In this document: piece by piece, positions 7,707-19,041 of the stretch
How the letters are laid out: each line of letters starts with the position of its first letter
How positions within the stretch are numbered: position 1 is the stretch's first letter
Assembly: GCA_963777285.1 (NCBI GenBank)
Contig: CAVZPR010000002.1
Span: 124,001 to 188,000 of the forward strand
Source: JAFARE01 sp963777285
GTDB lineage: Bacteria > Chloroflexota > Dormibacteria > Aeolococcales > Aeolococcaceae
DNA length: 64,000 bases
Reading direction: 5' to 3'
Position numbers and translations under genes: made by a program
Notes under the pieces: generated by a model
Database searches by the model: none
The model's input: only the letters and a program-made list of their open reading frames with translations
Told to the model about the DNA's origin: nothing

Positions 7707-10163
7707 ATGCGCGCCTCCCCGGCCTCCGGCCGCGGCGCGGCGGGCGCACGGCGGCACCCGCTGCGCTCCAGCCTGGCGGCGCGGCTGCTCGCCGGCGGCC
7801 TGCTCTTCACGGCGGTCCTCATCGCCGGGGTCAGCGCCCTGCTGCTGGTGAGCCGCAGCCAGCAGACCCAGGCCGGCGCTCTGTCCAACGCCGACAACAG
7901 AGCGGCCGTGGCGGCCCAGCTGATCGCGCGAGTGACCGAGCCACAGGCGCAGTACGCGGCCACCAGCCTGGCCACGCTCCCCTCGCTGCGGACAGCACTG
8001 TCCGGAACGTCGCCGGCCGCCGCGGTGGCGCAGGAGTTCGCCATGAAGCAAGCGGTCGCCGTTCCCGGGCTCTCCGCGATCGTGCTGGACCTGCACGGGA
8101 GGGTGCTCTACACCACCGAATGCGACACCCTCGACGCAGCCGGCCACACGCAGCATCCAGCCACCTCCTCGTGCGAGTCGCCGACCGCCCCCCGCGTGAC
8201 CGCGTCAGCCGGCTCGGTGCAGGCGGCTCTGTCGCTGGGCCGCAGCGCCGCCTGCGCCGCCGGGCGCGCCTCGTGCCCTCCCGGCGTCGAGGGGGTCGAG
8301 ATGCTCGGGCAGGCGGCACCGGCGTTCGACGTCGCCGTCCCCGTGCAGCAGCCCGGCGGGGCGCCTCTCGGGGTGGTCGTCTACAGCGCACCGCTGAGCA
8401 GCGCGTTCCAGCGGTTCGGCCCGGTGATCGGCTACACGCCGGTGTTCTACGTGGCCGGCAGCCACCCGGAGCTGGTCAGGTTCAGCGGCCACGGCGACAC
8501 GCCTGCAGCGTCAGCGCCGCCCGCGGTCGTGGCCGCACAAGCGACGCTGCGCACCGCCGGCGCTGACGGCTCGGTCGCCGCGCACGCGGTGTATCCCGCG
8601 CCCGGGGGCGGCGACGTCGCCGGCAGCTTCGTCGCCATGGCCGCGCCGGGCGGGACGCGCACGGCGGGGTACCTCGGGGTGGAGGTGCCGCTTTCCCTGT
8701 TCGCCGCGGCCACGGCGCAGGACGAGCGCACCATCGCGGAGATCGCCGTCATCGCAATGGCCGTCGTGTCGCTGCTGGTGCTGCTCTTCGTGGACCGGTT
8801 CGTGCGCCGTCCGGTGGGCCGCCTGGAGCGCGCGGTCAGTCGCATCGCGGCGGGTGACTACAGCCAGGAGATCCCGGTCACGTCTCAGGATGAGCTCGGC
8901 CGCCTGGCGGTGAGCGTCAACCGCATGCGCCTCCAGATCGCCGGATACGTGCGCCACATCGACGGGTCCATCGCGCAGCTGCAGGACGTCTCGCGCGCGC
9001 TCACGACGACCACGGGCGGCGTCAACCGCCTGCAGGACGCTGTGCTGCGCGCCGCCACGCTGAGCGCCGGCTCGGGCGCGACCGCTTCGCTGCTCACCCG
9101 TCGCGGCGACGACCTCTTCGTCACCGACATGCACGGCGAGGCGAAGGCGCGCGTGCTCGACCCCGCGACGGTGGCGACCATCGTCGGCGGCCGCACCGTC
9201 CGCATCGATCGCAAGGGACAGCACCTGCTCGCCGTGCCGATGTTCTACCAGGGCTCGGTGAACGGTGCGCTCGTGCTCGTGTCGGAGCAGGCCGTGTTCG
9301 AGAGCGATCAGAAGACGCTCGAGGCGCTGGCCAACAACGCCGCCGTGGCGTTGGAGAACACGCGGCTGTTCGAACAGGAGAAGGTCACCGTAGAACGCTT
9401 GAGCGAGCTCAACCAGATGAAGTCGGAGTTTCTCGGCACCGCGCAGCACGAGCTGCGCACGCCGGTGCTCGCCATCCAGGGACAGCTGCAGCTGCTCACC
9501 CTCGCGTGGGAGCGCTGGGACGAGGCGGCGAAGCTCGACATATTGCGCGACATCGAGATCTCGACGCGCCTGCTCGACGAGCTGCTGGAGACGGTCGTCG
9601 ACTTCTCGCTGCTGAGCGCCGACACCGTCGAGCTGCGCCCCGACTCCGTCGACGTAGGCCAGGCCGCAGCCGACGCGCTCGCCGACGTGCGCGGTCACTT
9701 CAAGGACGGGCTGCCCGTCGAGGTCACCTGCTTCATCGCCGACACCGCGGTGGTGCGCGCCGATCCCGCGCGCTTCCGCAAGGTGCTGCGCTCGCTGTTC
9801 GACAACGCCGTGAAGTTCACGCCCGAGGGCGGCCACGTCACCGTGCAGGCGCACGCGGAGCACGCCGGTGCTGTGTGCCGCATCGACGTCATCGACGACG
9901 GCGACGGCATCGCGCCGGAAGCGCTGCCACGGGTCTTCGATCGGTTCTTCCAAGCGGATGGCAGCCGCACGCGAAAGTACGGCGGCATGGGCATGGGGCT
10001 GGCACTGGTGCAGCGCCTTTGCGAAGCGCACGGCGCCACCGTGTCGGTGCAGAGCGAGCTGGGAAAGGGCAGCCGGTTCACGCTGGTGTGGCCGCTGGCC
10101 CCGGCGGTGACGCGCAGCCGGCACGAGGTGCCACCACTGCGTGGCGCGAGCCTCGCCGGCTGA
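7707..10163 (+). CDS. orphan membrane sensor histidine kinase with HAMP and GAF-like domains
   Basis: An 818-residue hybrid-free histidine kinase. Transmembrane helix 1 is at about residues 25-50 and helix 2 at about 343-363, enclosing a roughly 290-residue extracellular sensor of Cache-like appearance. Then come a HAMP linker (VRRPVGRLERAVSRIAAGD), a GAF-like cytosolic domain (about 430-560), and the dimerisation domain with H-box AQHELRTP (H581). The ATPase domain has N-box RSLFDNAVKFTP (N700), G1 DVIDDGDGIAPE and G2 KYGGMGMGLAL. All catalytic residues are present. No response regulator lies nearby, so its partner must be encoded elsewhere. The extracellular part contains several cysteines (e.g. 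TTECDTLD, AACAAGRASCPPG) that could form disulfides. The start is supported by the TAGGCT box. Confidence 0.9.
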   Translation: MRASPASGRGAAGARRHPLRSSLAARLLAGGLLFTAVLIAGVSALLLVSRSQQTQAGALSNADNRAAVAAQLIARVTEPQAQYAATSLATLPSLRTALSGTSPAAAVAQEFAMKQAVAVPGLSAIVLDLHGRVLYTTECDTLDAAGHTQHPATSSCESPTAPRVTASAGSVQAALSLGRSAACAAGRASCPPGVEGVEMLGQAAPAFDVAVPVQQPGGAPLGVVVYSAPLSSAFQRFGPVIGYTPVFYVAGSHPELVRFSGHGDTPAASAPPAVVAAQATLRTAGADGSVAAHAVYPAPGGGDVAGSFVAMAAPGGTRTAGYLGVEVPLSLFAAATAQDERTIAEIAVIAMAVVSLLVLLFVDRFVRRPVGRLERAVSRIAAGDYSQEIPVTSQDELGRLAVSVNRMRLQIAGYVRHIDGSIAQLQDVSRALTTTTGGVNRLQDAVLRAATLSAGSGATASLLTRRGDDLFVTDMHGEAKARVLDPATVATIVGGRTVRIDRKGQHLLAVPMFYQGSVNGALVLVSEQAVFESDQKTLEALANNAAVALENTRLFEQEKVTVERLSELNQMKSEFLGTAQHELRTPVLAIQGQLQLLTLAWERWDEAAKLDILRDIEISTRLLDELLETVVDFSLLSADTVELRPDSVDVGQAAADALADVRGHFKDGLPVEVTCFIADTAVVRADPARFRKVLRSLFDNAVKFTPEGGHVTVQAHAEHAGAVCRIDVIDDGDGIAPEALPRVFDRFFQADGSRTRKYGGMGMGLALVQRLCEAHGATVSVQSELGKGSRFTLVWPLAPAVTRSRHEVPPLRGASLAG

Positions 10164-10185
10164 ACCCGGATCCGGCGCGCGAACC

Positions 10186-13100
10186 TCAGCTGTACTGCGC
10201 CGGGCGCGTGAAAGCGGCCGTCGCGGGTGGCGGCGTCTCCAGCTCCGCATCGGGGACACCGTCGCGCAGCACGACGGTGTTGCTGCGAATCGCCGGGATC
10301 CGCGGCCCCGGCGTCACGATGCCCGCGAGGTTCAGCGGATCGGTGGCCGCGAGCCGCACCAGATCGGCCCCGCGCTCGCTGCGGCGAACCGAGCGCAGCA
10401 GGTCCACAGCCTCGGGCAGCGCGTACTGCTCGCCCGCGAATCCGTTGACGAAGCGGCCCCCGCGGGCAATCCCCCGCGCCTCCATGCGGCGCAGCGCCCA
10501 GAGCAGGTCGCGCCACGGCACGGAGTACGTCTCGCGCACCAGGAGGTCGCGGAAGACGACGCCCCATCGGACCAGGAGCTGCTCGGCGAGGGCCTCGGCC
10601 AGCGCGTCACGGTCGTCCGGCGCGGGCGGCGTGCGCAGCAGCGCCCAACGCCCCTCCCCGGAGCTGAATCCGGCGGCGCCACGGCGCAGTCCCCGCCGCG
10701 CAATCTGCGCGCGACCGCGGCGACGGCCGCCGAGCAGCGCCCGCACCGCCGCGAATCCGTCTGCGGTGACCAGGCCGCGGGCCACGCCATCCCAGAGCGC
10801 GGCCTCGACCTCGGACGGCATGCGTTTGGTGATGGTCGCGATGTCAGCGATGAACAGCGCGCCGTGCTCTCGCAGCGCGGCTACGACGTCGCGCGCCGCG
10901 CCACGAGCGGGTTCCGCCGGCCTCGCCTCGCCACGCACCGCGTGCAGCAGCCACGGCAAGTCGGCACGCATCACCATCGTCACCGGCGTGGCGCGCGAGG
11001 GGAAGGCCACGCCGCGGCCGGCGTCCTCCTCGTCGCCGTCGCGCACGCGCAGCCGCGCCCACGCCACCTGGCCGGAGAGACACAGCTCGTCCAGCCACGT
11101 GGCCCGGTACGCCGCCACACGCCGCGGCAGAACGTCCGACTCCCAGGTGCCCGCGGGCATCTCGAACCCCTGCAGCTGGGCGATCGTCGCAGCCACACCG
11201 GCGAGCCCCTCACGCTGCGTCCCGGGCGCCATGCGCTGCCAGCTGAGCAGGAAGCGCATCAGGTCCTGCGCGGTGACGGGTTCGATCTCGCGGCGCAGGC
11301 GCTGCTGTGTGTAGCCGTGGATGCGCACCAGCAGGCGGCGCGCGCACCACTGCTCTCCGTCGAGCGCGGGGTCGAAGTGTCCGCGGAACACGAAGCCCTG
11401 CGCCTCGAGCTGAGCCAGTCCAGCTTCCACCAGGCGATGGCGCATCGCCGTGACGGCCGCAAGGTGCTCCACGGTGACGGGACCGCTGATCTCGAGATGG
11501 CCGCGCAGCGCCAGGGCGGCGACCTCCTCGGCGGTGCCCGGGTCCGCAGGGTCTGTCACGCCGCCGGCGTCCAGCGCCGCTTCGGGCAGGATGAGGCGCA
11601 CCCGAGCGGCCGACTCGGCGGCGCACCACAGCTCACGGCCCCCGTGGTGCGCGGCGGTGACGCGGCCGCGCGCCGCCAGCTGCACGAACCACTCCGTCCA
11701 GCGGCTGTCCGGCGGTGTCACGATCAACGACAGCAGCAGGTCGTGCAGCTCGTCTGCATCCCGCGGGTCTGCCGCGGCCTCCTCGCGCACGCGCGCGATC
11801 GCGTCCGGGTCCAGCGCCGCGAGGTCCCGTGCCTCGACCGGAAGTCCGCGCCGCAGCGACACCGCGCGGCTGCGACGTTCCTCGAGCGGCGCATCGTCGA
11901 GGAACGTGTACGGGCGGCCGTTGACGATCTCGTGCGACAGCACCGACGGCTCCGTCGTGTCGCGACACGTGATGCTGACGGCTCCTCCTTCCATCTGCTG
12001 CACCAGCTCGCGCAGCGCGTCGACGTCCATCGCCTCGTGCAGGCAGTCGTACATGGTCTGCCGCACCAGGGGGTGGTCGGGTGGCTCGATCGGCCCCGTC
12101 GGATTCTCGTTCTGACACGCGACCAGCGCAGGAAACACCGCAGCCATCACGTCGTCCAACTCCAGGCGCTGGATGGGCGCCGGATTCTTGCGGCCGCCCT
12201 TGAAGCGCAGAACCGTCAGCGAGCGGTTGAGGTTCCAGCGCCAGCGGACCGCGAACATCGGCGCCAGAAGGGCGGCGCGGCGCAGCACGTCCTCCACGGT
12301 GCGCGATGAGAGAAAGCGGGGCACGTCCTCCAGCGGGAAGCTGTGCTGCGGCCCCAGCGACAGCAGCACCGCGTCGTCGCTGGCGGCGGCCTGCAGCTCG
12401 AAGTCGAAGGTCGCGCAGAAGCGTTTGCGCAGCGCCAATCCCAGCGCACGGTTCACACGCGCGCCGAACGGCGCGTGCACCACCACCTGCATGCCGCCGG
12501 TCTCGTCGAAGAAGCGCTCCAGGATGATGTGTTCGCGCGTCGGCAGCGCGCCCAGCTGCGCGCGGCCCGTGGCCAGATACTGCACCACCATGGCCGCGAC
12601 GTCGTTGTCGACGCCGCAGCGCTGCTCGACATGGGTGACCGCGTCGTCGGAGTTGCCCTGCACCAGCAGCTTCTCCACCCCGGCGCGCAGCTGCGACACC
12701 TCGTCGGACAGCTCCGTGGTGCGCGCGGGTGCCTCGCCCAGCCAGAAGGGCACGGACGGCGGCGCACCCTGCGCGTCCACGACGCGCACCGTGCCCGCGG
12801 TGACGCGGAGGATGCGCCACGAGGTGCTGCCCAGCAGGAAGATGTCGCCCGCCATCGACTCGATCGCCCAGTCCTCGTTCACGGTGCCGACGAAGGTCTC
12901 GTCCGGCTCTGCGATGACGCGGTAGTCGCCGGTCTCGGGGATCGCGCCTCCGGACGTGAGCGCGGCAAGGCGCGCGCCGCGCCGCGCCCGCAGCTCGCCG
13001 TTGATGCGGTCGTGGTGCAGGTACGCGGCGACGCGGCCGCGGCCCGTGGCGATGCCGTCGGACAGCAGCGCCACCACCTCGTCGAAGTCCTCGCGACGCA

Positions 13101-14442
13101 GCTCTGCAAACGGCGCGGCGCGCCGCATCAGCGCGAAGAGGTCGTCCTCGCGCCATGTCTGCGCGGCGCACTCGGCGACGATCTGCTGCGCCAGGATGTC
13201 GAGCGGAATCGACGGCGGCTGGATGGCGTCGAGCCGCCCGGAGCGCACCCCCGCGAGGAGCGCGCAGCACTCGACCAGCTCGTCGCGCGTCAGCGGGAAG
13301 AGGCGGCCCTTGGGCGTTCCGCCGCGGCTGTGTCCGGACCGTCCCACGCGCTGCAGGAACGTGGCCAGGCTCCGCGGCGACGCGATCTGACACACCAGCT
13401 GCACCGGGCCGATGTCGATGCCCAGCTCGAGCGACGCGGTGGCGACCAGCGCGCGCAGCTCGCCCGCGCGAAGCCGCGTCTCCACGCGCAGACGCCGTTC
13501 CTTGGACAGGCTTCCGTGGTGCGAGGCGACCGCGTCCTCCCCCAACATCTCCGCGAGCTGGTGCGCCACGCGTTCCGACATGCGCCGCGTGTTGACGAAC
13601 ACGATCGTGGTGCGGTGTTCGCGCACGTGCCGCGCGATGCGCCCCACCACGTCGGCCATCTGCTCTTTCGATGCCACAGCGCCGAGCTCCTCCTCGGGCA
13701 GCTCGATGGCGATGTCGAGGTCTCGCTGATGACCTGTGTCGACGATGGCGCAGCGCGGTGCGCCGCCTGCGGCGTCGCGACCGGCTCCGGCGCCGACGAG
13801 CAGGCGCGCGACGGTGGCGATGGGTCGCTGCGTCGCCGACAGACCGACGCGCACCGGCGGCGACGCGCACACGTGCTGCAGTCGCTCCAGGGTGATCGCC
13901 AGGTGCGAGCCACGCTTGTCGCGGGCCACGGAATGGATCTCGTCGACGATCACGGTGCGCACCCCGCGCAGTAGCGCGCGGCTGCGTTCTGCGGTCACCA
14001 GCAGATACAGCAACTCGGGCGTGGTCACGAGGAAGTTCGGGGGCCGGCGCAGCATCGCGGCGCGCGCCGAGGGCGTCGTGTCCCCGGTGCGCACCTCGAC
14101 GCGGAGCGCCGGGGCTGCGACGCCGAGCTCCGCGGCGACGGCCGCGATCTCACGCAGCGGCGCCTCGAGGTTCTGCTGGATGTCCACCGCCAGCGCCTTC
14201 AGCGGCGACACGTACACCACCTGGGTGACGCCGTCGACAGCCTCGCCGCGCGCCGCGGCGCGGTACAGCGAATCGATCGCCGTGAGAAAGCCGGCGAGCG
14301 TCTTGCCAGATCCGGTCGGCGCCGCGATCAGCGTGTGCTCACCGGCGGCGATGTGCGGCCATCCCTGCTCCTGCGCCGGCGTGGGGCCCTCCGGGAACCG
14401 CCGCTCGAACCAGGCCTGGACGGCTGGGTGGAACAGGCTCAT
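10186..14442 (-). CDS. lhr: Lhr-like DEAD/DEAH-box ATP-dependent helicase
   Basis: Giant superfamily-2 helicase of 1418 residues of the Lhr (large helicase-related) family, a 3'-5' nucleic-acid translocase linked to DNA repair. The N-terminal RecA domain has the Q-motif region FPEGPTPAQEQGWP, Walker A AAPTGSGKTLAGF (about 43-55) and Walker B VIVDEIHSVARDKRGSH. The second RecA domain includes ASLELGIDIGPVQLV and QRVGRSGHSRGG. Beyond residue 450 come the winged-helix and Lhr-core regions and a long C-terminal extension typical of full-length Lhr. The ATG at 14442 is preferred over the GTG at 14451. A TAGTGT -10 box ends ten bases before the ATG. It converges on the kinase gene with only 22 bases between stops. 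Confidence 0.93.
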   Translation of the reverse strand: MSLFHPAVQAWFERRFPEGPTPAQEQGWPHIAAGEHTLIAAPTGSGKTLAGFLTAIDSLYRAAARGEAVDGVTQVVYVSPLKALAVDIQQNLEAPLREIAAVAAELGVAAPALRVEVRTGDTTPSARAAMLRRPPNFLVTTPELLYLLVTAERSRALLRGVRTVIVDEIHSVARDKRGSHLAITLERLQHVCASPPVRVGLSATQRPIATVARLLVGAGAGRDAAGGAPRCAIVDTGHQRDLDIAIELPEEELGAVASKEQMADVVGRIARHVREHRTTIVFVNTRRMSERVAHQLAEMLGEDAVASHHGSLSKERRLRVETRLRAGELRALVATASLELGIDIGPVQLVCQIASPRSLATFLQRVGRSGHSRGGTPKGRLFPLTRDELVECCALLAGVRSGRLDAIQPPSIPLDILAQQIVAECAAQTWREDDLFALMRRAAPFAELRREDFDEVVALLSDGIATGRGRVAAYLHHDRINGELRARRGARLAALTSGGAIPETGDYRVIAEPDETFVGTVNEDWAIESMAGDIFLLGSTSWRILRVTAGTVRVVDAQGAPPSVPFWLGEAPARTTELSDEVSQLRAGVEKLLVQGNSDDAVTHVEQRCGVDNDVAAMVVQYLATGRAQLGALPTREHIILERFFDETGGMQVVVHAPFGARVNRALGLALRKRFCATFDFELQAAASDDAVLLSLGPQHSFPLEDVPRFLSSRTVEDVLRRAALLAPMFAVRWRWNLNRSLTVLRFKGGRKNPAPIQRLELDDVMAAVFPALVACQNENPTGPIEPPDHPLVRQTMYDCLHEAMDVDALRELVQQMEGGAVSITCRDTTEPSVLSHEIVNGRPYTFLDDAPLEERRSRAVSLRRGLPVEARDLAALDPDAIARVREEAAADPRDADELHDLLLSLIVTPPDSRWTEWFVQLAARGRVTAAHHGGRELWCAAESAARVRLILPEAALDAGGVTDPADPGTAEEVAALALRGHLEISGPVTVEHLAAVTAMRHRLVEAGLAQLEAQGFVFRGHFDPALDGEQWCARRLLVRIHGYTQQRLRREIEPVTAQDLMRFLLSWQRMAPGTQREGLAGVAATIAQLQGFEMPAGTWESDVLPRRVAAYRATWLDELCLSGQVAWARLRVRDGDEEDAGRGVAFPSRATPVTMVMRADLPWLLHAVRGEARPAEPARGAARDVVAALREHGALFIADIATITKRMPSEVEAALWDGVARGLVTADGFAAVRALLGGRRRGRAQIARRGLRRGAAGFSSGEGRWALLRTPPAPDDRDALAEALAEQLLVRWGVVFRDLLVRETYSVPWRDLLWALRRMEARGIARGGRFVNGFAGEQYALPEAVDLLRSVRRSERGADLVRLAATDPLNLAGIVTPGPRIPAIRSNTVVLRDGVPDAELETPPPATAAFTRPAQYS

Positions 14443-14452
14443 CGCCCGCACA

Positions 14453-14458
14453 ACACTA
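14453..14458 (-). promoter_or_regulatory. -10 box TAGTGT of lhr
   Basis: Minus-strand TAGTGT followed by ten bases and the ATG at 14442, predicting a leader of only a few bases. Confidence 0.4.
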
Positions 14459-14555
14459 GCACCGGAGGCGTACGCATGTTCCGCTGTTCGGGGTGCCGCG
14501 GCCGCAGCCCGGTCACGATCGGCTCACGGTCGCCGAAGGCGCCGGATCGCGGCCG

Positions 14556-14561
14556 TACAGT
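14556..14561 (+). promoter_or_regulatory. -10 box TACAGT of the GT87-like gene
   Basis: TACAGT is followed by seven bases and a GTG at 14569. The region upstream as far as the divergent lhr start is short, and no -35 box is convincing. Confidence 0.5.
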
Positions 14562-14568
14562 GCCTGCC

Positions 14569-15864
14569 GTGGCGACAACCATGGCGGTGCGGCGCGGGCT
14601 CGCCAGCGACCGGGTGTGGCGCCCGGTGCTGCGCGCCGCGGCACTCGCGGCAGGGCTGTACGGCGTTTTCGTCTTCGTGGTCGCGCCGCTCACCGGTCAC
14701 TTCTCCGGCGAGTTCGAGGACTTCGCCGCGTACCTGGGCGCGGCTCGCGCGGCGGTCGCGCACGGTGACATCTATGCCGCGTTCACGCAGCAGACGCAGA
14801 ACGTCGCGCTGAGCGGCTTCGACTACCCCCCGCTCGTCGCGCTGCTGGTGTCGCCGCTGGCGCTGGTGTCCGCCAACGCTGCGGCCACGGCATGGCTGCT
14901 GGTCGGTGTCGCGGCGACGCTCGCCGGCGCCGTCATCGTCGCCCGCACGCTGCTGCCCGCCACCTGGCCGCGGGTCGAGCTCGCGGTGCTGGCCACGTTC
15001 CTGTTCGCCCCCGCGACGTACAACCTGTGGCACGGGCAGATGAATCCCGTGATCTTCCTGGCGCTCGCGCTCGGGTTGCGCGCCTGGGTCCGTGGCGAGC
15101 AGACCTGGTGCGGCGTCTTCGTCGGTGCGGCGGCGGCGATCAAGCTGGCTCCGCTGGTGCTGATCGTGCTCATGCTTCGCCGCCGCTGGTGGCGCGGCGC
15201 CGTCGCGAGCGTCGCCGTCTTCGCGGCCAGCGCCGTCGCTGGGGTCCTCGCGTTCGGCGTGCACACGTCAGTGCGGTACGTGCAGTCGGTGCTTCCGGTG
15301 CTCAGCCGCGACGACGGATGGCTGTACAACCAGTCGTGGTCGGGTGTGGTCAACCGCGCCGCAGCCCACTCCGTGCTCACGTTCGACTCCAACCTGCTGC
15401 TCACGCACGCGGTCAGCCTCGCGCTGTCCGTGGCCTGCATCGGGATCGCGGCATGGGCGGTGCGCCGCGACGATGTCGACCGCACGAGTCGCGGCGCGCA
15501 GTACGCGTGCGGCGTCATCGCCATGCTGCTCGCCGGAACGATCACGTGGTACGCCCACGACGTCCACCTGCTCATCCCGATCGCCGCGGCGGCCGCGCTG
15601 CTGGCACGCGAGCGGCGCGGCCGCGGCCCGCTGTTCGTCGCGCTCCTGGCGTGCCTCCTGGCGACCGCCGTGCTGGCGCCGTTTCTCATCTCCATCGCCG
15701 CGATGCCCGCGGTCGTGGCGGTGAGCCACGGCGCGCTCTGGTGGCCTGTGCTGCAGCTTGCGTCGCTTCCGGCGCTGACGGCGGCCGGCCTCCTCCTCGC
15801 CCTGGCTCTCACTCTGCGCCGCCGTCAGGGGCGACCCGCGCGGGCCACCCGGCTGGCCGCCTGA
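14569..15864 (+). CDS. GT87-like polytopic membrane glycosyltransferase
   Basis: A 431-residue polytopic protein of the polyprenyl-phosphate-mannose-dependent glycosyltransferase type (GT87, DUF2029), which works on the outer face of the membrane. About ten hydrophobic helices are visible. The family pattern is present: an acidic first loop with GEFEDFAAYLGAARA, then SGFDYPPLVALLVSPL (aspartate before a proline-proline pair) and YNLWHGQMNPVIFLALALG. A second GT87-like gene lies at 20.8 kb. The acceptor glycan is unknown. The GTG at 14569 was chosen because a TACAGT -10 box ends seven bases upstream; the ATG at 14581 is the alternative. Confidence 0.8.
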   Translation: MATTMAVRRGLASDRVWRPVLRAAALAAGLYGVFVFVVAPLTGHFSGEFEDFAAYLGAARAAVAHGDIYAAFTQQTQNVALSGFDYPPLVALLVSPLALVSANAAATAWLLVGVAATLAGAVIVARTLLPATWPRVELAVLATFLFAPATYNLWHGQMNPVIFLALALGLRAWVRGEQTWCGVFVGAAAAIKLAPLVLIVLMLRRRWWRGAVASVAVFAASAVAGVLAFGVHTSVRYVQSVLPVLSRDDGWLYNQSWSGVVNRAAAHSVLTFDSNLLLTHAVSLALSVACIGIAAWAVRRDDVDRTSRGAQYACGVIAMLLAGTITWYAHDVHLLIPIAAAAALLARERRGRGPLFVALLACLLATAVLAPFLISIAAMPAVVAVSHGALWWPVLQLASLPALTAAGLLLALALTLRRRQGRPARATRLAA

Positions 15865-15879
15865 GCAGCCCCCGCAAGC

Positions 15880-16581
15880 TCAGCCCGGCTCGACCTGCGC
15901 CTGGGTGATCTCGTGGTGGTCGAGGCGCAGCCTCGCCGGCACCAGGTGCATCGCCACGCACGCCGGGCACGTCGCCTCGGTCCAGGCGTGGCTTCCCCGC
16001 CGCCGCCCGTGACGCACCAGCCAGTACGCGGCGCCGGCGACGAGGAGCGCCCCGAGCACGATCAGCGTGGGCACCTCGGCCTTCTTGAACGCCGCCTCGG
16101 CCACCGGGCCGAGCAGGTAGCCGAGCACCAGGTGCAGCTGGATGAACACCGAGCCGCCCAGGATCAGCCAGAACAGGGCGCGCCTGGCGGAGAGGCGCGA
16201 CGTCGCCGTGGCGATGACGGTGAGGGTGCGGAGGCTGGGAGTGGCCCTGCCCACCGCGATCGCCGCCTGCCCGCGGTGCTCCAGCGCGTTGGTCGCCCGG
16301 TTGAGCCGCTGCTGCGTCAGCCCGACCCGGGGACCGGCCCTGCTGATGAGGCTCCGCAGTGGACCCCGTGCCATGAAGAACAGCAACGCCGTCCCCGCCG
16401 CGACGACGGCCTCCAGCCCCAGCACCGCCAGCCACAGCGGCACCGCGTTGGCCGCGGCGCGCTCCCCCACCAGCAGCATCAGGACGTCTCCGGGGATGGG
16501 CAGCGGGATGCCGGCTTCGATCACCGTCAGGGCGCCCAGCAGGGCGGGCACGCCCGCCGCGCTGATGCCACCTCCGTCCAT
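15880..16581 (-). CDS. DedA-family (SNARE-associated) membrane protein
   Basis: A 233-residue member of the DedA family, several of which act as flippases for phospholipids or undecaprenyl phosphate. The hallmark EAGIPLPIPGDVLMLLVG is near the N-terminus (residues 22-39). The paired arginines of the conserved cytoplasmic helices appear in AVGRATPSLRTLTVIAT. Four to five membrane helices are predicted. Beyond the usual domain there is a C-terminal tail with a CPAC pair (ATCPACVAMHLVPA) that could bind zinc; this is not typical of the family. The ATG start fits a TACCCT -10 box six bases upstream. Confidence 0.85.
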   Translation of the reverse strand: MDGGGISAAGVPALLGALTVIEAGIPLPIPGDVLMLLVGERAAANAVPLWLAVLGLEAVVAAGTALLFFMARGPLRSLISRAGPRVGLTQQRLNRATNALEHRGQAAIAVGRATPSLRTLTVIATATSRLSARRALFWLILGGSVFIQLHLVLGYLLGPVAEAAFKKAEVPTLIVLGALLVAGAAYWLVRHGRRRGSHAWTEATCPACVAMHLVPARLRLDHHEITQAQVEPG

Positions 16582-16587
16582 CGCTGC

Positions 16588-16593
16588 AGGGTA
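16588..16593 (-). promoter_or_regulatory. -10 box TACCCT of the DedA gene
   Basis: Minus-strand TACCCT followed by six bases and the ATG at 16581. It gives the DedA gene its own leaderless transcript despite lying only 74 bases after cysC-sat. Confidence 0.5.
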
Positions 16594-16655
16594 CGCCGCG
16601 CTGTGGGCAGCGGATCACACGAGCCGCGGAACCGAGCCGGCGCGCCGCGCGACGC

Positions 16656-18295
<1,640 letters not shown>

Positions 18296-18299
<4 letters not shown>

Positions 18300-18997
18300 A
18301 GCGCTGCCTCCAGTGCCACGGGGTGCAGGCCGCACTCCTTCACGTCCTCGCGCTCCCACCACCAGCGCCCGGCGCGCTCCTCCTCGCCGGGTGCCGTAGC
18401 GCGCGTGCACGGTGCGCAGCCGATGGATGTGTAGCCGCGCGCATACAGAGGATGCCGCGGCACGTCGTTGGCAGCGATGTAGCTCCACACGTCATCGCTG
18501 CTCCAGCGCGCCAGCGGCGCGACCTTGGCGATTCCGCCGTTGACGTCATCGGGGGCCACGATCGGCACCGCGGCCCGCTCCTCGGACTGGTCGCGCCGCA
18601 GTCCCGTTATCCAGGCGTCGAAGCTGCTCAAGGCGCGGCGCAGCGGGTGCACCTTGCGCACCGCGCAGCACTCGTGGCGCAGCTCGACGGACTGGCGGAA
18701 CAGGTTGACGCCGTGCGTCGACGTCATCGCCTGGAGCTCGTCCGCGTCAGGAGACACGACGCGCAGCCGGATCGGATACCGCTCCCGAAAGACGTCCATC
18801 AGGTTGTGCGTCTCCTGCGGCAGGCGACCCGTGTCCAGCGTGAGGACCTCCGGCGACGGGGCGATCCTGCACGCCATGTCGATGAGCACCCCGGCTTCAG
18901 CTTGAAAGCTGGCGACCAGTGCAACGCGTCCGTACCGGTTGTACGCCCAGCGAAGGATGGTCTCGGCCGAGGCTGTCTCCAGGTCAGCCTCCGTCAC
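18296..18997 (-). CDS. cysH: adenylylsulfate reductase (assimilatory, CysH family)
   Basis: Reduces activated sulfate to sulfite using thioredoxin. The 233-residue protein has the nucleotide-hydrolase fold with VALVASFQAEAGVLIDM, the LDTGRLPQETH motif, and the catalytic C-terminal KECGLH (C222). It also carries the cysteine pairs ECCAVRK (C110, C111) and GCAPCTR (C194, C197). That CC...CxxC set binds a 4Fe-4S cluster and marks enzymes that act on APS rather than PAPS. The GTG at 18997 fits a TACCGT -10 box seven bases upstream, and the stop overlaps cysC-sat. See the finding on APS versus PAPS. Confidence 0.92.
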
Positions 18998-19004
18998 GCC
19001 CTAT

Positions 19005-19010
19005 ACGGTA
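19005..19010 (-). promoter_or_regulatory. -10 box TACCGT of cysH
   Basis: Minus-strand TACCGT followed by seven bases and the GTG at 18997, in the 44-base gap after the sulfurtransferase gene. cysH may thus have its own leaderless transcript in addition to read-through. Confidence 0.4.
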
Positions 19011-19041
19011 ACCGATGGACGCTTCGGCGGAGCCCCGTGGG

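Noticed and set aside
10141..12309. 722-codon plus-strand open frame opposite lhr
   Set aside because: Helicase motifs on the other strand are clear; the antisense product is low-complexity.
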